Assembly (NCBI RefSeq): GCF_003581425.1
Contig: NZ_QXTG01000003.1
Coordinates: forward strand, 186,293 to 250,292
Source of the DNA: Amnibacterium setariae
GTDB taxonomy: Bacteria > Actinomycetota > Actinomycetes > Actinomycetales > Microbacteriaceae
Reading direction: 5' to 3'
DNA length: 64,000 nucleotides
Position numbers and translations under genes: made by a program. The notes below the pieces were generated by a model. It was not told where the DNA came from, made no database searches, and saw only the letters and a program-made list of their open reading frames with translations. Shown one piece after another: positions 34,242 through 43,105 of this stretch (its first letter is position 1; each line of letters starts with the position of its first letter).

Positions 34242-35351
34242 GTGCGCGTCGGAGTGATCGGAGGCGGGCAGCTCGCCCGCATGATGGTGCCGCCCGCGGT
34301 CGAGCTCGGCGTCGACATCGCCGTGCTGGGGGAGTCCGTCGAGGCGGCGGCCCGGATCGCGGTGACCGAGGTCGGCGACCACCGCGATCTCGAGACCGTG
34401 CTCGCCTTCGCGCGCGGCGTCGACGTCGTGACCTTCGACCACGAGCACGTGCCGCAGCCGGTGCTCCGGGCCCTGGTCGACGCCGGGATCGCCGTGCGGC
34501 CGGGCCCTGACGCGCTGCAGCACGCGCAGGACAAGCTCGTGCTGCGCCGCCGGCTGCAGGAGCTCGGCATCGCTCAGCCGGAGTGGGCGGAGGTCGCCGA
34601 CGCGGCCGAGCTCGCGGACTTCCTCGACCGGGTCGGCGGCCGGGCCGTGGTGAAGACGCCCCGCGGCGGGTACGACGGGCACGGCGTGCGCGTCGTGTCG
34701 GCGGCGCACGAGGCCGACGACTGGCTGGCCGACGGACCGCTGCTCGCCGAGGAGCTCGTCGACTTCCGGCGGGAGCTCGCCCAGCTCGTCGCACGGCGCC
34801 CCTCGGGGGAGGTGGCGGTGTGGCCGCTCGTCGAGACGGTGCAGGGCGACGGGGTGTGCCGCGAGGTCTTCGCGCCGGCGCCGCGCGCCACCGCGCTCAC
34901 CGAGCGGGTGTCGCGGGAGATCGCGCACCGGATCGCCGACGCCCTCGGCGTCACCGGTGTGCTCGCCGTCGAGCTCTTCGAGGCGGCCGACGACCGCGTG
35001 CTCGTGAACGAGCTCGCGATGCGCCCGCACAACTCCGGCCACTGGACGATCGACGGCGCGGTCACGAGCCAGTTCGAGCAGCACCTCCGCGCCGTGCTCG
35101 ACCTGCCGCTCGGCAGCACCGAGCCGATCGCGCCGTGGAGCGCGATGATCAACGTGCTCGGGGGACCCGCCGACGGCGACTTCGACGCCCGCGTCCCGCT
35201 GCTCATGGCCGACCAGCCCGCCGCGAAGCTGCACCTCTACGGCAAGACGGCCCGGCCGGGCCGGAAGGTGGGGCACGTCACCGCGACCGGGGAGGACCTC
35301 GACGACGCCGTCTACCGCGCCCGCGCAGCGGTCGCCTTCCTCCTCGACTGA
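34242..35351 (+). CDS. purK: 5-(carboxyamino)imidazole ribonucleotide synthase
   Basis: ATP-dependent carboxylation of AIR to N5-CAIR in purine synthesis, 369 residues. GVIGGGQLARMM opens the N-terminal domain, followed by an ATP-grasp fold with VVKTPRGGYDGHGV and NELAMRPHNSGHWTIDG. The GTG at 34242 is chosen because AGAAGGAG lies about 6 bases upstream; the in-frame ATG at 34221 would place that site inside the gene. A hairpin follows it, and purE has its own promoter. Confidence 0.94.
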   Translation: MRVGVIGGGQLARMMVPPAVELGVDIAVLGESVEAAARIAVTEVGDHRDLETVLAFARGVDVVTFDHEHVPQPVLRALVDAGIAVRPGPDALQHAQDKLVLRRRLQELGIAQPEWAEVADAAELADFLDRVGGRAVVKTPRGGYDGHGVRVVSAAHEADDWLADGPLLAEELVDFRRELAQLVARRPSGEVAVWPLVETVQGDGVCREVFAPAPRATALTERVSREIAHRIADALGVTGVLAVELFEAADDRVLVNELAMRPHNSGHWTIDGAVTSQFEQHLRAVLDLPLGSTEPIAPWSAMINVLGGPADGDFDARVPLLMADQPAAKLHLYGKTARPGRKVGHVTATGEDLDDAVYRARAAVAFLLD

Positions 35352-35359
35352 GGCGCCGC

Positions 35360-35389
35360 GGAGGCGGTCCGGCCGACCGGGTCGCCTCC
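35360..35389 (+). terminator. Hairpin after purK
   Basis: Outer stem GGAGGCG/CGCCTCC (35360-35366, 35383-35389) and inner CCGG/CCGG stem around a 4-base loop, starting 9 bases after the stop. Confidence 0.6.
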
Positions 35390-35501
35390 GGGGGGCGGCA
35401 GCCTCTCCCGTTGAGCGGAAGCACTCGGCGGATCCTCGGCGATTCGTGCCGAGGTCGTCGTCGGCGCGCCGCCCGGCCCGATCGGGGCGCTCCGCCGACC
35501 G

Positions 35502-35507
35502 TACGAT
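35502..35507 (+). promoter_or_regulatory. Leaderless -10 box of purE
   Basis: TACGAT ends 6 bases before the purE GTG. Confidence 0.6.
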
Positions 35508-35513
35508 GACGGC

Positions 35514-36017
35514 GTGGGGAACTCGGAGGAACCGCTCGTCGGCATCGCGATGGGCAGCGACTCCGACTGGCCCACCATGCGCGCCGCGGCCGAGATGCTC
35601 GACCGCTTCGACGTGCCCTACGAGGCCCGCGTGCTCTCCGCCCACCGCACGCCCCGCGCCATGCTCGACTGGGGGCAGGCGGCCGCCGGGCGCGGCCTCC
35701 GGGTCGTCATCGCGGGCGCCGGCGGTGCCGCGCACCTGCCGGGGATGCTCGCGGCCGCCACCACGCTGCCCGTCATCGGCGTCCCGGTCGTGCTCAAGAC
35801 CCTCGACGGCCTCGACTCCCTCCTCTCCATCGTGCAGATGCCGACCGGCGTCCCCGTCGCCACGGTCGCGATCGGCAACGCCGCCAACGCCGGCCTGCTC
35901 GCGGTGCGGATCCTCGGTGCCGCGGACCCGCGGGTCGCTGCGGCGCTCGCCGACTACGCGGCCGACCTCGAGCGGCAGGTCGCCGCGAAGGACGAAGCGA
36001 TCCGGACGGCCGGGTGA
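35514..36017 (+). CDS. purE: N5-CAIR mutase
   Basis: Converts N5-CAIR to CAIR, the step after PurK; 167 residues, normal for class I Pur[17 protein letters not shown] near residues 10-25 and the catalytic [10 protein letters not shown] near 42-51 are conserved, as is [17 protein letters not shown] start, probably leaderless. Its stop overlaps the first LCP gene as GTGA, so that gene is likely translated from the same message. Confidence 0.95.
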   Translation: MGNSEEPLVGIAMGSDSDWPTMRAAAEMLDRFDVPYEARVLSAHRTPRAMLDWGQAAAGRGLRVVIAGAGGAAHLPGMLAAATTLPVIGVPVVLKTLDGLDSLLSIVQMPTGVPVATVAIGNAANAGLLAVRILGAADPRVAAALADYAADLERQVAAKDEAIRTAG

Positions 36018-37351
36018 GCAGCTCAGGCCGCCACGCGGACCGGGCGCTCCTGCCCGCCGACGGCCCCCTCCGGCGCACCAGGACGCTCGGGCCCGCCCAG
36101 ATGGCCCGCCGCGCCGGGCGCCTCGTCGGCATGCACCTGCTCGTGCCCGGGTCCGCGCAGATGGTCGCCGGCAACCGCGCGCTCGGCCGGGCCGTCGTCG
36201 CCGTCTGGGCCCTGCTCTGGGCGCTCGTGCTCGCCGCGCTGCTCACCTGGCTCGTGCAGCGCGAGGTGCTCGTGGGCATCGCGACGTCCGCGACCGGGCT
36301 GACCGTGCTCCAGGTCGGGCTGCTGCTCGTCGCCGCGGGGTGGCTCGCGGCGACCGTGGACGTGCTCCGCCTCGCCCGGCTGCTCCGGCTGACCGCGTGG
36401 GCGCGGCCGCTCGTGGCGGGAGCGCTCGTCGTCGCCGCCGTGGTGGGCAGCGGCGCCGCCGCCTGGGGCGCCTACGCCGCGGGCGTCGCGCGCGGCGCGA
36501 TCGTCTCCGTCTTCCGGCAGCAGACCCCCGCGCAGGCCGCCGCGGCCGAGGGGCTAGGGCGCTACGACGTGCTGCTGCTCGGCATGGACCGGCCCCGCGG
36601 GGGCGGCGCGCTGTACCCGAAGAGCGTCTCCGTCGTCAGCATCGATTCGACCACCGGCGCCGCGACGATCATCGGGGTGCCGACGTCGCTGCAGGACGTG
36701 CCGTTCCCCGAGGACTCGCCGATGCACCGGCTCTACCCGGACGGGTACCGCAGCTGCATCGCGGAGCCGTGCCGGCTCGGCGACGTGTACACCGAGGCGC
36801 GCGTCGTCGGCGCCTCCCTCTACCCCGACGCGAAGGCGCAGGGCACGACGGCGGCCGCCGAGGCGATGCGGGACGCGGTCAGCGGTGTCACCGGCCGCGA
36901 CGTCCTCGCGACGGTGCAGGTCGACACGACCGCCCTCGGCGCGCTCATCGACGCGCTCGGCGGCGTGCGCGTCACCGTCCCCCGCTCCGGCGCCTCCGCC
37001 GCGTTCCCCGCGGGCGAGACCCCGATGGACGGCGAGCGCGTCGTCGCGTACCTCCGCGAGTCCCGCGGGACCGGCGCGGAGCAGGTCGACCGCGTGCTGC
37101 GCCTCGAACGCGCGCTGCTCGGCCAGGTCGACCCGGCCAACGCGCTGCTGCAGTTCCGCACCGTCGCGGCCGCGTCCTCCGGCGCGCTCCGCACCGACCT
37201 GTCGCAGGACACGCTCACGGATCTCGCGGTGCTCGGGCTCAGGACGCGGACCCAGCCGGTCCGCGAGGTGCGCCTCCTGCCGCCCGCGGTCGACCCCGCG
37301 CGACCGGACTACGCCGCCGTCCACCGCCTGATCGCCGCCGCGACGGGCTGA
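36014..37351 (+). CDS. LCP-family protein with degenerate active site
   Basis: Membrane protein of 445 residues with several N-terminal helices (about 55-160) and a C-terminal extracytoplasmic LytR-CpsA-Psr domain beginning YDVLLLGMD. The domain lacks key residues of active ligases: RPDS is YPKS, the PRDT motif is PTSL, and the usual RxRxxxxDxxRxxRQ helix is [18 protein letters not shown]. The neighbour at 37438 keeps all of these. It may be a non-catalytic partner. The GTG overlaps purE. Confidence 0.82.
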   Translation: MSSSGRHADRALLPADGPLRRTRTLGPAQMARRAGRLVGMHLLVPGSAQMVAGNRALGRAVVAVWALLWALVLAALLTWLVQREVLVGIATSATGLTVLQVGLLLVAAGWLAATVDVLRLARLLRLTAWARPLVAGALVVAAVVGSGAAAWGAYAAGVARGAIVSVFRQQTPAQAAAAEGLGRYDVLLLGMDRPRGGGALYPKSVSVVSIDSTTGAATIIGVPTSLQDVPFPEDSPMHRLYPDGYRSCIAEPCRLGDVYTEARVVGASLYPDAKAQGTTAAAEAMRDAVSGVTGRDVLATVQVDTTALGALIDALGGVRVTVPRSGASAAFPAGETPMDGERVVAYLRESRGTGAEQVDRVLRLERALLGQVDPANALLQFRTVAAASSGALRTDLSQDTLTDLAVLGLRTRTQPVREVRLLPPAVDPARPDYAAVHRLIAAATG

Positions 37352-37366
37352 CGCCGCTCCTATCCG

Positions 37367-37411
37367 TTTTGAAGGAGTTCTTCGCGCGAGCGGCCGGGAA
37401 CTCCTTCAAAA
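37367..37411. repeat. Palindromic element between the two LCP genes
   Basis: Perfect 14-base arms (37367-37380 and 37398-37411) of TTTTGAAGGAGTTC around a 17-base spacer. The arms match, with one change, the palindrome arms at 29875 and 29928. It ends 14 bases before the -10 box of the next gene. It may be a terminator of the first LCP gene or a dispersed repeat. Confidence 0.65.
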
Positions 37412-37425
37412 GGGAATGGCGCGCC

Positions 37426-37431
37426 TAGCCT
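37426..37431 (+). promoter_or_regulatory. Leaderless -10 box of the second LCP gene
   Basis: TAGCCT ends 6 bases before the ATG at 37438. Confidence 0.6.
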
Positions 37432-37437
37432 GCCGGG

Positions 37438-38811
37438 ATGCGGGAGGGGATGCTGCGGCGGCCGGCGGCGACGGGCTCGCCGCTCCGCGACCCCGGGACC
37501 GGCGACGAGCGCCTCGCGACCCGGCGGGCGGCGTGGCTCGCAGGGCTGCACCTCCTGATCCCCGGCAGCGCGCAGGCGCTCGCGGGCAGCCGCCGCGTCG
37601 GCAGGTTCGCGCTCGGGCTCTGGCTGCTCGGCTGGGTCGTGCTGCTCGCCGCGATCGTGCTCCTCCTGGTCCTGCCGCAGCTGCCGCTCACGCTCGCCAC
37701 CAACGCGCTCGGGCTGTCCGTCGTGCAGCTGCTCCTCGCGGCCTGGGCGCTGGGCTGGCTCCTCCTCACCGTCGACACGCTGCGGCTGCTCCGCCTCGTG
37801 CAGGTCGCGCCCCTCGCCCGCGGGGTCCTCGGCGGTCTGCTCGCGGTCGCGCTCGTCGTCGGGGTCGGCGGCGCCGGCTGGGGCGCGTGGGCGGCCGGCG
37901 TCGCGCGCTCGACCGTCAGCGGCGTGTTCGCGAATGGCCGGTACGACGCGCCGGCGGGCGGGCGGTACAACATCCTCCTGCTCGGCGGCGACGCGGGACC
38001 CGGCCGGTCCGGGCTCCGACCGGACAGCATCTCCGTCGTCAGCCTGAACGCGATCACCGGCGACATGGTCACCTTCGGCCTGCCGCGCGACACGGACCCG
38101 GTCCCGTTCGCCGACGGCTCCCCGATGAAGCAGCTCTACCCGGACGGCTACGGCGCCCACGGCCGGTGCAACGTCGACGTCTGCCAGCTCAACTCGATCT
38201 ACACCGAGGCGCAGCTGAAGGAGCAGAAGCGCTACCCGGACGCGGCGAAGGACCACACCAGCGCCGGGATCGAGGCGACCCGCGAGGCGGTCGAGGGCGC
38301 GCTCGGGATCCCGATCCAGTACTACGTGCTCGTCGACATGGAGTCCTTCGACGACCTGATCGACGCGATGGGCGGCGTCACGGTCACCGTGAAGGACCGC
38401 CTGCCGGTCGGCGGCCACATGGTGGACGGGAGGCTCACCGGCGTGAAGGTCTGGATCGAGAAGGGCACCCGCCACCTCGACGGCAACAAGGCGCTCTGGT
38501 TCGCCCGGTCCCGCTACGGCACGGCGGGCGGCGACTACGACCGGATGGCCCGTCAGCGGCAGCTCGAGGAGGCGATGCTGCACCAGATGAACCCGCTGAC
38601 GCTGCTCACCCGGTTCGACCGGATCGCCGAGGCCGGGTCGCACGCCGTGCAGACCGACCTGCCGCAGGGGCTGCTCGGCACGGTCGCCGGAGCCGCGGTG
38701 AAGGCGCGGACCCAGAAGGCCGTGAACATCGAGTTCGTGAAGCCGAAGTACACCCCGTCCCGCCCCGACTACCCGCGGATCCACCGCGTGGTGCAGGAGG
38801 CGCTGCGATGA
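37438..38811 (+). CDS. LCP-family cell-wall polymer ligase
   Basis: LytR-CpsA-Psr protein, 457 residues, expected to attach a polyprenyl-linked glycopolymer to peptidoglycan outside the membrane. Helices occupy about residues 35-150. The LCP domain begins YNILLLGGDA and keeps the lipid-pyrophosphate residues: RPDSISVVS, GLPRDT, and ARSRYGTAGGDYDRMARQR. It shares its N-terminal architecture with the degenerate neighbour, so they are a tandem duplication. Likely polymer substrates are made by the genes to the right. Confidence 0.9.
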   Translation: MREGMLRRPAATGSPLRDPGTGDERLATRRAAWLAGLHLLIPGSAQALAGSRRVGRFALGLWLLGWVVLLAAIVLLLVLPQLPLTLATNALGLSVVQLLLAAWALGWLLLTVDTLRLLRLVQVAPLARGVLGGLLAVALVVGVGGAGWGAWAAGVARSTVSGVFANGRYDAPAGGRYNILLLGGDAGPGRSGLRPDSISVVSLNAITGDMVTFGLPRDTDPVPFADGSPMKQLYPDGYGAHGRCNVDVCQLNSIYTEAQLKEQKRYPDAAKDHTSAGIEATREAVEGALGIPIQYYVLVDMESFDDLIDAMGGVTVTVKDRLPVGGHMVDGRLTGVKVWIEKGTRHLDGNKALWFARSRYGTAGGDYDRMARQRQLEEAMLHQMNPLTLLTRFDRIAEAGSHAVQTDLPQGLLGTVAGAAVKARTQKAVNIEFVKPKYTPSRPDYPRIHRVVQEALR

Positions 38812-38852
38812 CATCGCCGCGCGCGGTCCTCCGCGAGGCGGCGCGGCACGGT

Positions 38853-38858
38853 TAGCGT
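38853..38858 (+). promoter_or_regulatory. Leaderless -10 box of the gene at 38865
   Basis: TAGCGT ends 6 bases before the GTG at 38865. Confidence 0.6.
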
Positions 38859-38864
38859 GTCGGC

Positions 38865-40061
38865 GTGACCCTCTTCCCGCGCGCCGCCGCGACGCTCCGC
38901 GTCGCGCAGGGCCCGCGGCGCGTCGCGCCGGTGCTCGCCCGGCGCCGGGAGGCGGAGCGCTTCGTCACGGGGGAACGGCGCACGACGCCGATCGACGTGC
39001 TGTTCGTGGTGGCCATCGCGCTGCTGCTCGCGGTGCACCTGACGATCTTCGTCGCGGTCGCCGTGCTCGCGCCGGTCACGCCGGCGGAGGCCAGGAGCCT
39101 CGCGCTCGTGCAGCTGCCCGTCGAGGTCGCCCGCGCGCTCGTCCTGCCGTTCCACGCGCTGCTGCTCGGCTCGCTGTTCGTGATCGGCCGTCGCGCGGCC
39201 GGACGGTGGGCGGGCTTCGGCGCGCTGCTCGCCGTGCTCGCGCTGGACCTGCGTGCGGACCCGGCGAACCCGGTCTACGGGCCGCCGACCGCGGAGGGCG
39301 GCTGGATCGCCGCCGCCCTGCTCGCCGCTGCCTTCGCGCTGCTGCCGCGGCGCCGCCTGCTCGCCGGCGCGCTCGCCGGCTTCGCCAGCGGCTTCTTCGC
39401 GGTCGCCGCGCTCGCGCTCCCCGCCTTCCTGCTCGCGCTGCTGTTCACGCCCGCCGCCGAGCTCGACCGCCCGCGCGGCCGCACGATCGCCGCCTTCGCC
39501 GCCGCCTGGGCCGTGCCCGCGGCGCTGATGCAGGCCGTCTGGCTCGCGACCCTCGGGCCGGCCGGGTGGCTCGACCGTGCGTCGGAGGTCGCCGCACCCC
39601 TCCGCCCGCACGCCGTCCTGCCGTGGCTCGAGCAGGAACGGCTCGTGTTCGCCGCCTGGCACTTCGATCCGCTCGTCACCGTCAGCCTCGCGTCGTTCCT
39701 CTTCCTCGCCGCCGGCACCGGCATCGCGCGGTACTTCCTCGTCCCGCGCGAGGACGAGCGCGGCACCGGGGCGGTGCGAGTGCTGCAGCGCTTCCCCGCC
39801 GGGCTGTGGGCCGCGTTCCTCACGATCGTGCTCTGCTCGGCCTGGTGGGGCCTGTCCGGCAGCACCGACGTCGTGCTCCCGAACCTGCCGGTGCTCGCCG
39901 CGGCGACACCGCTGATCACCGCGATGGCCTACCGCGGCGCGAAGTGGCTGCTGACCGTGAACCGCTTCTGGGCCCTCTGCGCGGTCCTCTACCTGGTCGG
40001 CCTGATCCTGGCCCGCACCACGCAGCTCCTCATCACCCTGGTCCAGGCCTTCCTGTACTGA
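38865..40061 (+). CDS. Polytopic membrane protein of unknown function
   Basis: I do not recognise this protein. It is 398 residues with a basic N-terminal 35 residues and about nine hydrophobic segments in pairs. No catalytic motif stands out. Between the LCP ligases and a GT-C-like protein, a role in glycan synthesis or export is a guess from position. GTG start, leaderless promoter, followed by a strong hairpin, so it is a single-gene unit. Confidence 0.7.
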   Translation: MTLFPRAAATLRVAQGPRRVAPVLARRREAERFVTGERRTTPIDVLFVVAIALLLAVHLTIFVAVAVLAPVTPAEARSLALVQLPVEVARALVLPFHALLLGSLFVIGRRAAGRWAGFGALLAVLALDLRADPANPVYGPPTAEGGWIAAALLAAAFALLPRRRLLAGALAGFASGFFAVAALALPAFLLALLFTPAAELDRPRGRTIAAFAAAWAVPAALMQAVWLATLGPAGWLDRASEVAAPLRPHAVLPWLEQERLVFAAWHFDPLVTVSLASFLFLAAGTGIARYFLVPREDERGTGAVRVLQRFPAGLWAAFLTIVLCSAWWGLSGSTDVVLPNLPVLAAATPLITAMAYRGAKWLLTVNRFWALCAVLYLVGLILARTTQLLITLVQAFLY

Positions 40062-40068
40062 GCCCATC

Positions 40069-40095
40069 GCTGCGCCGCCGCCCCTGCGGCGCAGC
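40069..40095 (+). terminator. Hairpin after the membrane-protein gene
   Basis: Perfect 10-bp stem (40069-40078 with 40086-40095) and a 7-base loop, 8 bases after the stop. Confidence 0.7.
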
Positions 40096-40178
40096 CGTGT
40101 CGCCGCGCGGGCCTGGACGGCCCTCGCGTGCGACGAACGCGTTCCGCGGCACCGCCGCATCGGCCCGCTCCCGCTCCG

Positions 40179-40245
40179 CTGGTCGGGGTGCGAGCGGAGC
40201 GATGGGCGCCACGGCCGGTGTTCCCGGCCGAGGGACTCGAGACCA
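40179..40245. repeat. Dispersed GGTCG...CGAGACC repeat, copy 1
   Basis: GCTGGTCGGGGTGCGAGCG at 40179 and CTCGAGACCA at 40236-40245 match the element at 51919, here with an extra small hairpin between the halves. It resembles the palindromic intergenic repeats common in Micrococcales genomes. Confidence 0.5.
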
Positions 40246-40273
40246 GGGCCGCCGGATTGCGAGGAACGGCGCG

Positions 40274-42367
40274 CTACCAGCAGGCGGTGAGCCGCCAGAG
40301 CCTCGTCGAGCCGGAGGAGGCGACCAGCTGCGCCCCGCCCGGCTTCGTGACGACGCGGTCGATCGCGGAGAACCGGTTCGCCGCCTTGCGGTCGCCCCGC
40401 AGCCGGCCCGGATCCGTGATCACCCATCGCACGTTCTGCGCGCGCACCGCCGGGCAGACGCGGTCGTCGGTCCGCCAGTCGTCCAGGGCCCGCTGGATGA
40501 CGCGACCGTCGTAGTCCCAGTACCCGCCGAGGTGCGGGAACAGGACCCGTCGCCCTCCGAGCGCCCAGGCGAGCGCGGAGCCGTTCCAGGGGTTCCCGAC
40601 GATCAGCTCGCCCTTCGGCACGAACCGGGGCACGGCTTCGAGCAGCGCCATCTCGTCCGCGTCGACGAGCAGCCCGCCCTTCTGCGACTGCGGCAGGGCG
40701 AACACCTCGCCCATCGCGCTGCTCACGCCGCCGAGCGCCGGACCGGTCCATGCGCTGACGGCGACGACCGCGGTGACCACGGCGGTCGCGACGACCACGG
40801 TGCGGGCGCGGGGGTCGCTGCGCCGGGCCCGGCGGCTGCGGAGCGTCGCCGTGAGCTCGGCGGTGCCCGCCACGACGGTCCACGCGACGAGCGGTACCCC
40901 GATGGTCGGCAGGATCGCGATGATCCGGAACTTGTCCTTGTCCCACAGCCCGGTCGCGATCTTCGCCAGGTCGCTGTCGCTGCCCGCCGCGAAGCCGTAG
41001 AGCAGCACGAGACCGAGGTACACGACGACCACCCAGCGCAGGCCCGGCCGCAGCAGCGCGGCGAGCAGCCCGACGAACGCGACGACCGCGAGCAGCACCG
41101 AGGGCGGCAGCGCGGTCTGCCCCGGGACGACGAGGCTCGTCGCGAGCAGCCCCTGCAGGAGCGCCTGCGGGAACGTCTCCCGGGCGAGGGCCGGGCCGCC
41201 GTTCAGGTGGTCCGAGATCGGTCGGGTGCCGACGTCGTAGTAGTGGAGGACGAACAGCACCGCGAGCACGACGAGCAGCACCGCGGCGCCGACGGCGACC
41301 GCCCAGATCAGCCGGGCGCGACGGCGTCCGCGCTGCCCGGACGCGGACAGGGCGGTCATCCGCGCCGCGAACCACGCGACCACGAGCGGCGCGGCGAGCA
41401 CCAGCAGCGCGACCGCGGACCGGGGGTGCGCGAACGCGGCCGCGAGACCCCAGCCGAGCAGCAGCAGCGCGGTCCGCCACCGGACGGGCGCGGACTCCGG
41501 GCGCCAGGACGCGCGCTCCGGGAACGGCAGCAGCGCGGCGACGATCCCGAGCCCCGCCGGGAGGAGCGTGTAGGCGAGCCCGTTCGGGTACAGCGTCCCG
41601 AAGTCGAGCAGCAGGTACGGGAAGGCCACGAACGCCGAGGCGAGCACCGCCGCGACCGTGGCGACGAGCGTGCGCTGCACCGGCGCCGCGTCGTCGCGCC
41701 GCAGGCCGGCCCGACCGAACACGACGGCCGCGACGAACGCGCTGCCGAGCGAGAAGACGGGCCCCGCGGTCCCGATCCACGTCGCGTTCGCGGCGACGGC
41801 GATGTCCACGCCCGTCGTCGTCGACGCCAGCGCGGTGAGGCTGTGCCAGACGGCCGGGTAGAACGCGAGCTGCTTGCCGGGGTGCGTGAGCCGGTAGAGG
41901 TGCAGGCTCGACGCGTCGCCCGTCTCGGCGATCGAGGCGGCGGCGTTGACGTGGAAGACGGTGTCGTAGGTCTGGGTCAGGCGGTCCGGGCTCGGCACGT
42001 GGGCGAACGCGACGACCGTGATCGCGGTCGTGGCGATGGCCGCGCCGAGGACCACCGGCGCCCAGCCGAGCGGGCGCCACGAGTCCCACGGCGCGGGCGC
42101 AGCGCCTGCAGCACGGAGGGCCGCGCGGGCTGCGATCGCGAGGACGACGAGCACGGCCGTGGTGACGGCGATGGCGGGCCAGCCGAAGGGGATGCCGATC
42201 GCACCGGCGGCGACGCCGGTGATGCCGATGATCGCGTACCCGAGGGGGCCGGCGAGGCCGAGCGCGACGATGCCGCGGAGCCGCGCCGCCGCGGCGAGCG
42301 CGAGCCCGGGGAGCAGGACGGCGGCCAGCACGACGGCGACGGGCGGGGCGACCGCGCTCCAGGACAT
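40274..42367 (-). CDS. GT-C-like polytopic membrane protein (DUF6541 type)
   Basis: Large membrane protein of 697 residues with some fifteen hydrophobic segments in the first 500 residues and a soluble C-terminal part. The VPSPDRLTQTYDTVFHVNA loop after the early helices, with acidic and His residues, and LLDFGTLYPNGLAY recall GT-C glycosyltransferases; I believe it belongs to the DUF6541 group of actinobacterial proteins. A polyprenyl-linked sugar donor and extracytoplasmic action are inferred. Leaderless promoter with a 9-base spacing. Confidence 0.7.
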   Translation of the reverse strand: MSWSAVAPPVAVVLAAVLLPGLALAAAARLRGIVALGLAGPLGYAIIGITGVAAGAIGIPFGWPAIAVTTAVLVVLAIAARAALRAAGAAPAPWDSWRPLGWAPVVLGAAIATTAITVVAFAHVPSPDRLTQTYDTVFHVNAAASIAETGDASSLHLYRLTHPGKQLAFYPAVWHSLTALASTTTGVDIAVAANATWIGTAGPVFSLGSAFVAAVVFGRAGLRRDDAAPVQRTLVATVAAVLASAFVAFPYLLLDFGTLYPNGLAYTLLPAGLGIVAALLPFPERASWRPESAPVRWRTALLLLGWGLAAAFAHPRSAVALLVLAAPLVVAWFAARMTALSASGQRGRRRARLIWAVAVGAAVLLVVLAVLFVLHYYDVGTRPISDHLNGGPALARETFPQALLQGLLATSLVVPGQTALPPSVLLAVVAFVGLLAALLRPGLRWVVVVYLGLVLLYGFAAGSDSDLAKIATGLWDKDKFRIIAILPTIGVPLVAWTVVAGTAELTATLRSRRARRSDPRARTVVVATAVVTAVVAVSAWTGPALGGVSSAMGEVFALPQSQKGGLLVDADEMALLEAVPRFVPKGELIVGNPWNGSALAWALGGRRVLFPHLGGYWDYDGRVIQRALDDWRTDDRVCPAVRAQNVRWVITDPGRLRGDRKAANRFSAIDRVVTKPGGAQLVASSGSTRLWRLTACW

Positions 42368-42376
42368 GGTGGCTCG

Positions 42377-42382
42377 AACCTA
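42377..42382 (-). promoter_or_regulatory. Leaderless -10 box of the GT-C-like gene
   Basis: On the minus strand TAGGTT ends 9 bases before the ATG at 42367. Confidence 0.5.
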
Positions 42383-42474
42383 ACCGAGCGCGCCCCGGAT
42401 CCCCGTGCACACCGCCGCACCACGGGTGCGTGAACGGCGACCGTCGACTGCGCGAAGACGCGGGGGCCACCAGG

Positions 42475-42484
42475 ACTGGGGCCC
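42475..42484 (+). promoter_or_regulatory. Candidate operator of the lipoprotein/LGFP operon
   Basis: ACTGGGGCCC starts 52 bases before the TACCGT box, matching the motif and spacing at both signalling-cassette promoters (54 and 53). This suggests control by the same response regulators. Confidence 0.45.
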
Positions 42485-42526
42485 GGACACGCCGCCGCCG
42501 CCCCGCACATCCGGCCTTCGACTACG

Positions 42527-42532
42527 TACCGT
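42527..42532 (+). promoter_or_regulatory. Leaderless -10 box of the lipoprotein/LGFP operon
   Basis: TACCGT ends 6 bases before the GTG at 42539. Confidence 0.6.
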
Positions 42533-42538
42533 CGAGGC

Positions 42539-43105
42539 GTGGGGGAACACAGTCCTGTATCGATGATCCGCGTCCTCGGCGCGGCGGCGCTGCTCGCAGC
42601 CGCGGCGACGACGCTGAGCGCGTGCTCGCAGCCGGCGGCGACGCCGGGCGCGGCGGCCTCGAGCCCGGCCGCCGACGTGGTCGACCCCTCGGTCGCGAGC
42701 CCGACGCCGACCGAGCCGGTCGCCGCCGACACGCCGCTGCCGACCGCGACGCCGGTCGCGACGACGGCCCCCTCCGCATCCGCCGGCCCGGTCGACCGCC
42801 GGAAGGCCGTGACGCCCTTCATCACCACCGCCGACTGGGACGCGGGCGCGAAGGCACTCGACGTCTCCGCGATCGTCCCGGGCGTCGTCGAGAGCGACGG
42901 CACCTGCACGGTCACCGTGTCCTCCGGCGCGACCACGCGCACGGCGACGAGCCGCGGCGTCGGCGCCTCCTCCTACGCGGGCTGCCCCGCGGTGTCGTTC
43001 GCGGGCCTGGCCGCCGGCACCTGGGCGGTGCACGTGCGCTACGCGTCCGACGGCGCCGCCGGCGACTCGGCCGCGGGCAAGAACGACACGGTGACCATCG
43101 GATGA
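42539..43105 (+). CDS. Small lipoprotein of unknown function
   Basis: Exported lipoprotein of 188 residues. The lipobox LSAC places Cys29 as first mature residue (the signal peptide is better from Met9, so the GTG-encoded start adds a short extension). A Thr/Ala/Pro/Ser-rich linker to about residue 80 precedes a small domain with two cysteines about 20 residues apart. No family recognised. Its stop overlaps the LGFP gene as ATGA, implying a joint surface role. Confidence 0.75.
   Translation: MGEHSPVSMIRVLGAAALLAAAATTLSACSQPAATPGAAASSPAADVVDPSVASPTPTEPVAADTPLPTATPVATTAPSASAGPVDRRKAVTPFITTADWDAGAKALDVSAIVPGVVESDGTCTVTVSSGATTRTATSRGVGASSYAGCPAVSFAGLAAGTWAVHVRYASDGAAGDSAAGKNDTVTIG

Noticed and set aside
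36014-38811. A frameshifted single LCP gene split in two
   Set aside because: Each has its own complete membrane region and LCP domain; they are a tandem pair separated by a palindrome and a promoter.
38769-42470. A minus-strand open frame of over 1200 codons and a plus-strand frame of over 1000 codons through the same region
   Set aside because: Both have the Arg/Gly/Ala-rich, low-complexity composition of shadow frames. The real genes here (38865-40061 plus, 40274-42367 minus) have membrane segments and promoters.
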